Assembly (NCBI GenBank): GCA_937129395.1
Contig: CAKZNE010000313.1
Location: forward strand, 1-35,972
Length of the DNA: 35,972 nucleotides
From: an uncultured Cryomorphaceae bacterium
Lineage (GTDB): Bacteria > Bacteroidota > Bacteroidia > Flavobacteriales > Schleiferiaceae
Reading direction: 5' to 3'
Positions 35,881 through 35,972 of the stretch are shown here, one piece after another. The notes beneath the pieces are model-generated. The model worked only from the letters and a program-made list of their open reading frames with translations, was not told where the DNA came from and did not search any database. The position numbers and the translations under genes were made by a program. Numbering within the stretch: the stretch's first letter is position 1; each line of letters begins with the position of its first letter.

Positions 35881-35972
35881 GATGATTCCCATCAGGGTAT
35901 TTCAGGACCTACAGCAGCAAGCTAAACTTAGCAAAAAACTGCCAGGCAGTACCTCCTGAAAAGCCCTCAAAC
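35881..35972. other. Unassigned tail after purE
   Basis: A 92-base stretch to the window end. I see no convincing gene, terminator or promoter. The only plus-strand ORF (ATG 35882) ends after 25 codons. Confidence 0.3.

Noticed and set aside
35882-35959. Small ORF of 25 codons after purE
   Set aside because: Too short, with no signal peptide, motif or clear ribosome binding site; not recognised.

Overview
The window is about 36 kb of AT-rich chromosomal DNA from a member of the Bacteroidota, most likely a marine-type flavobacterium (inference). Supporting signs are one type B (gliding/CHU_C) and two type A Por secretion tails of the type IX secretion system (T9SS), repeated matches to the Bacteroidota promoter -7 element TAnnTTTG, frequent non-ATG starts, and housekeeping proteins of flavobacterial style.

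Layout. Bases 1-584 hold the 3' part of a phage/plasmid-like replication initiator gene. It carries three hairpin-forming repeats followed by an AT-only tract, the arrangement of a lambda O-type origin inside its own initiator gene. This is the only clearly foreign piece. It ends convergently, stop against stop, on an ArsC-family reductase. Next come, on the minus strand, a large T9SS type B surface protein and prfB (release factor 2). On the plus strand follow lpd and then a run of a 1368-aa hybrid histidine kinase, pabB, tilS and a DsbD-type reductase, closed by a strong terminator. A YopX-like orphan, bcp and nth follow. A 1104-aa outer-membrane protein (inactive peptidase-like domain, TolB-like propeller, barrel) is convergent with nth.

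The second half has a kynU-kmo operon (kynurenine pathway), a UbiA-like membrane protein divergent from gcvP (glycine cleavage P protein), two tandem paralogous T9SS type A proteins each with its own terminator, mlaE-mlaF (lipid ABC transporter core), and a tightly packed plus-strand run: a previously uncalled 52-aa lipoprotein, a SprT-like protease, purK and purE (purine synthesis).

The window is gene-dense and has no intergenic stretch over 300 bases. I saw no tRNA, rRNA, CRISPR array or insertion sequence. The items most worth a second look are the candidate origin embedded in the first gene, the small lipoprotein, the peptidase-like domain that has lost its zinc ligands, the strong promoter that conflicts with the obvious kinase start, the release factor 2 gene without its usual frameshift, and the GC-rich tail of purE.
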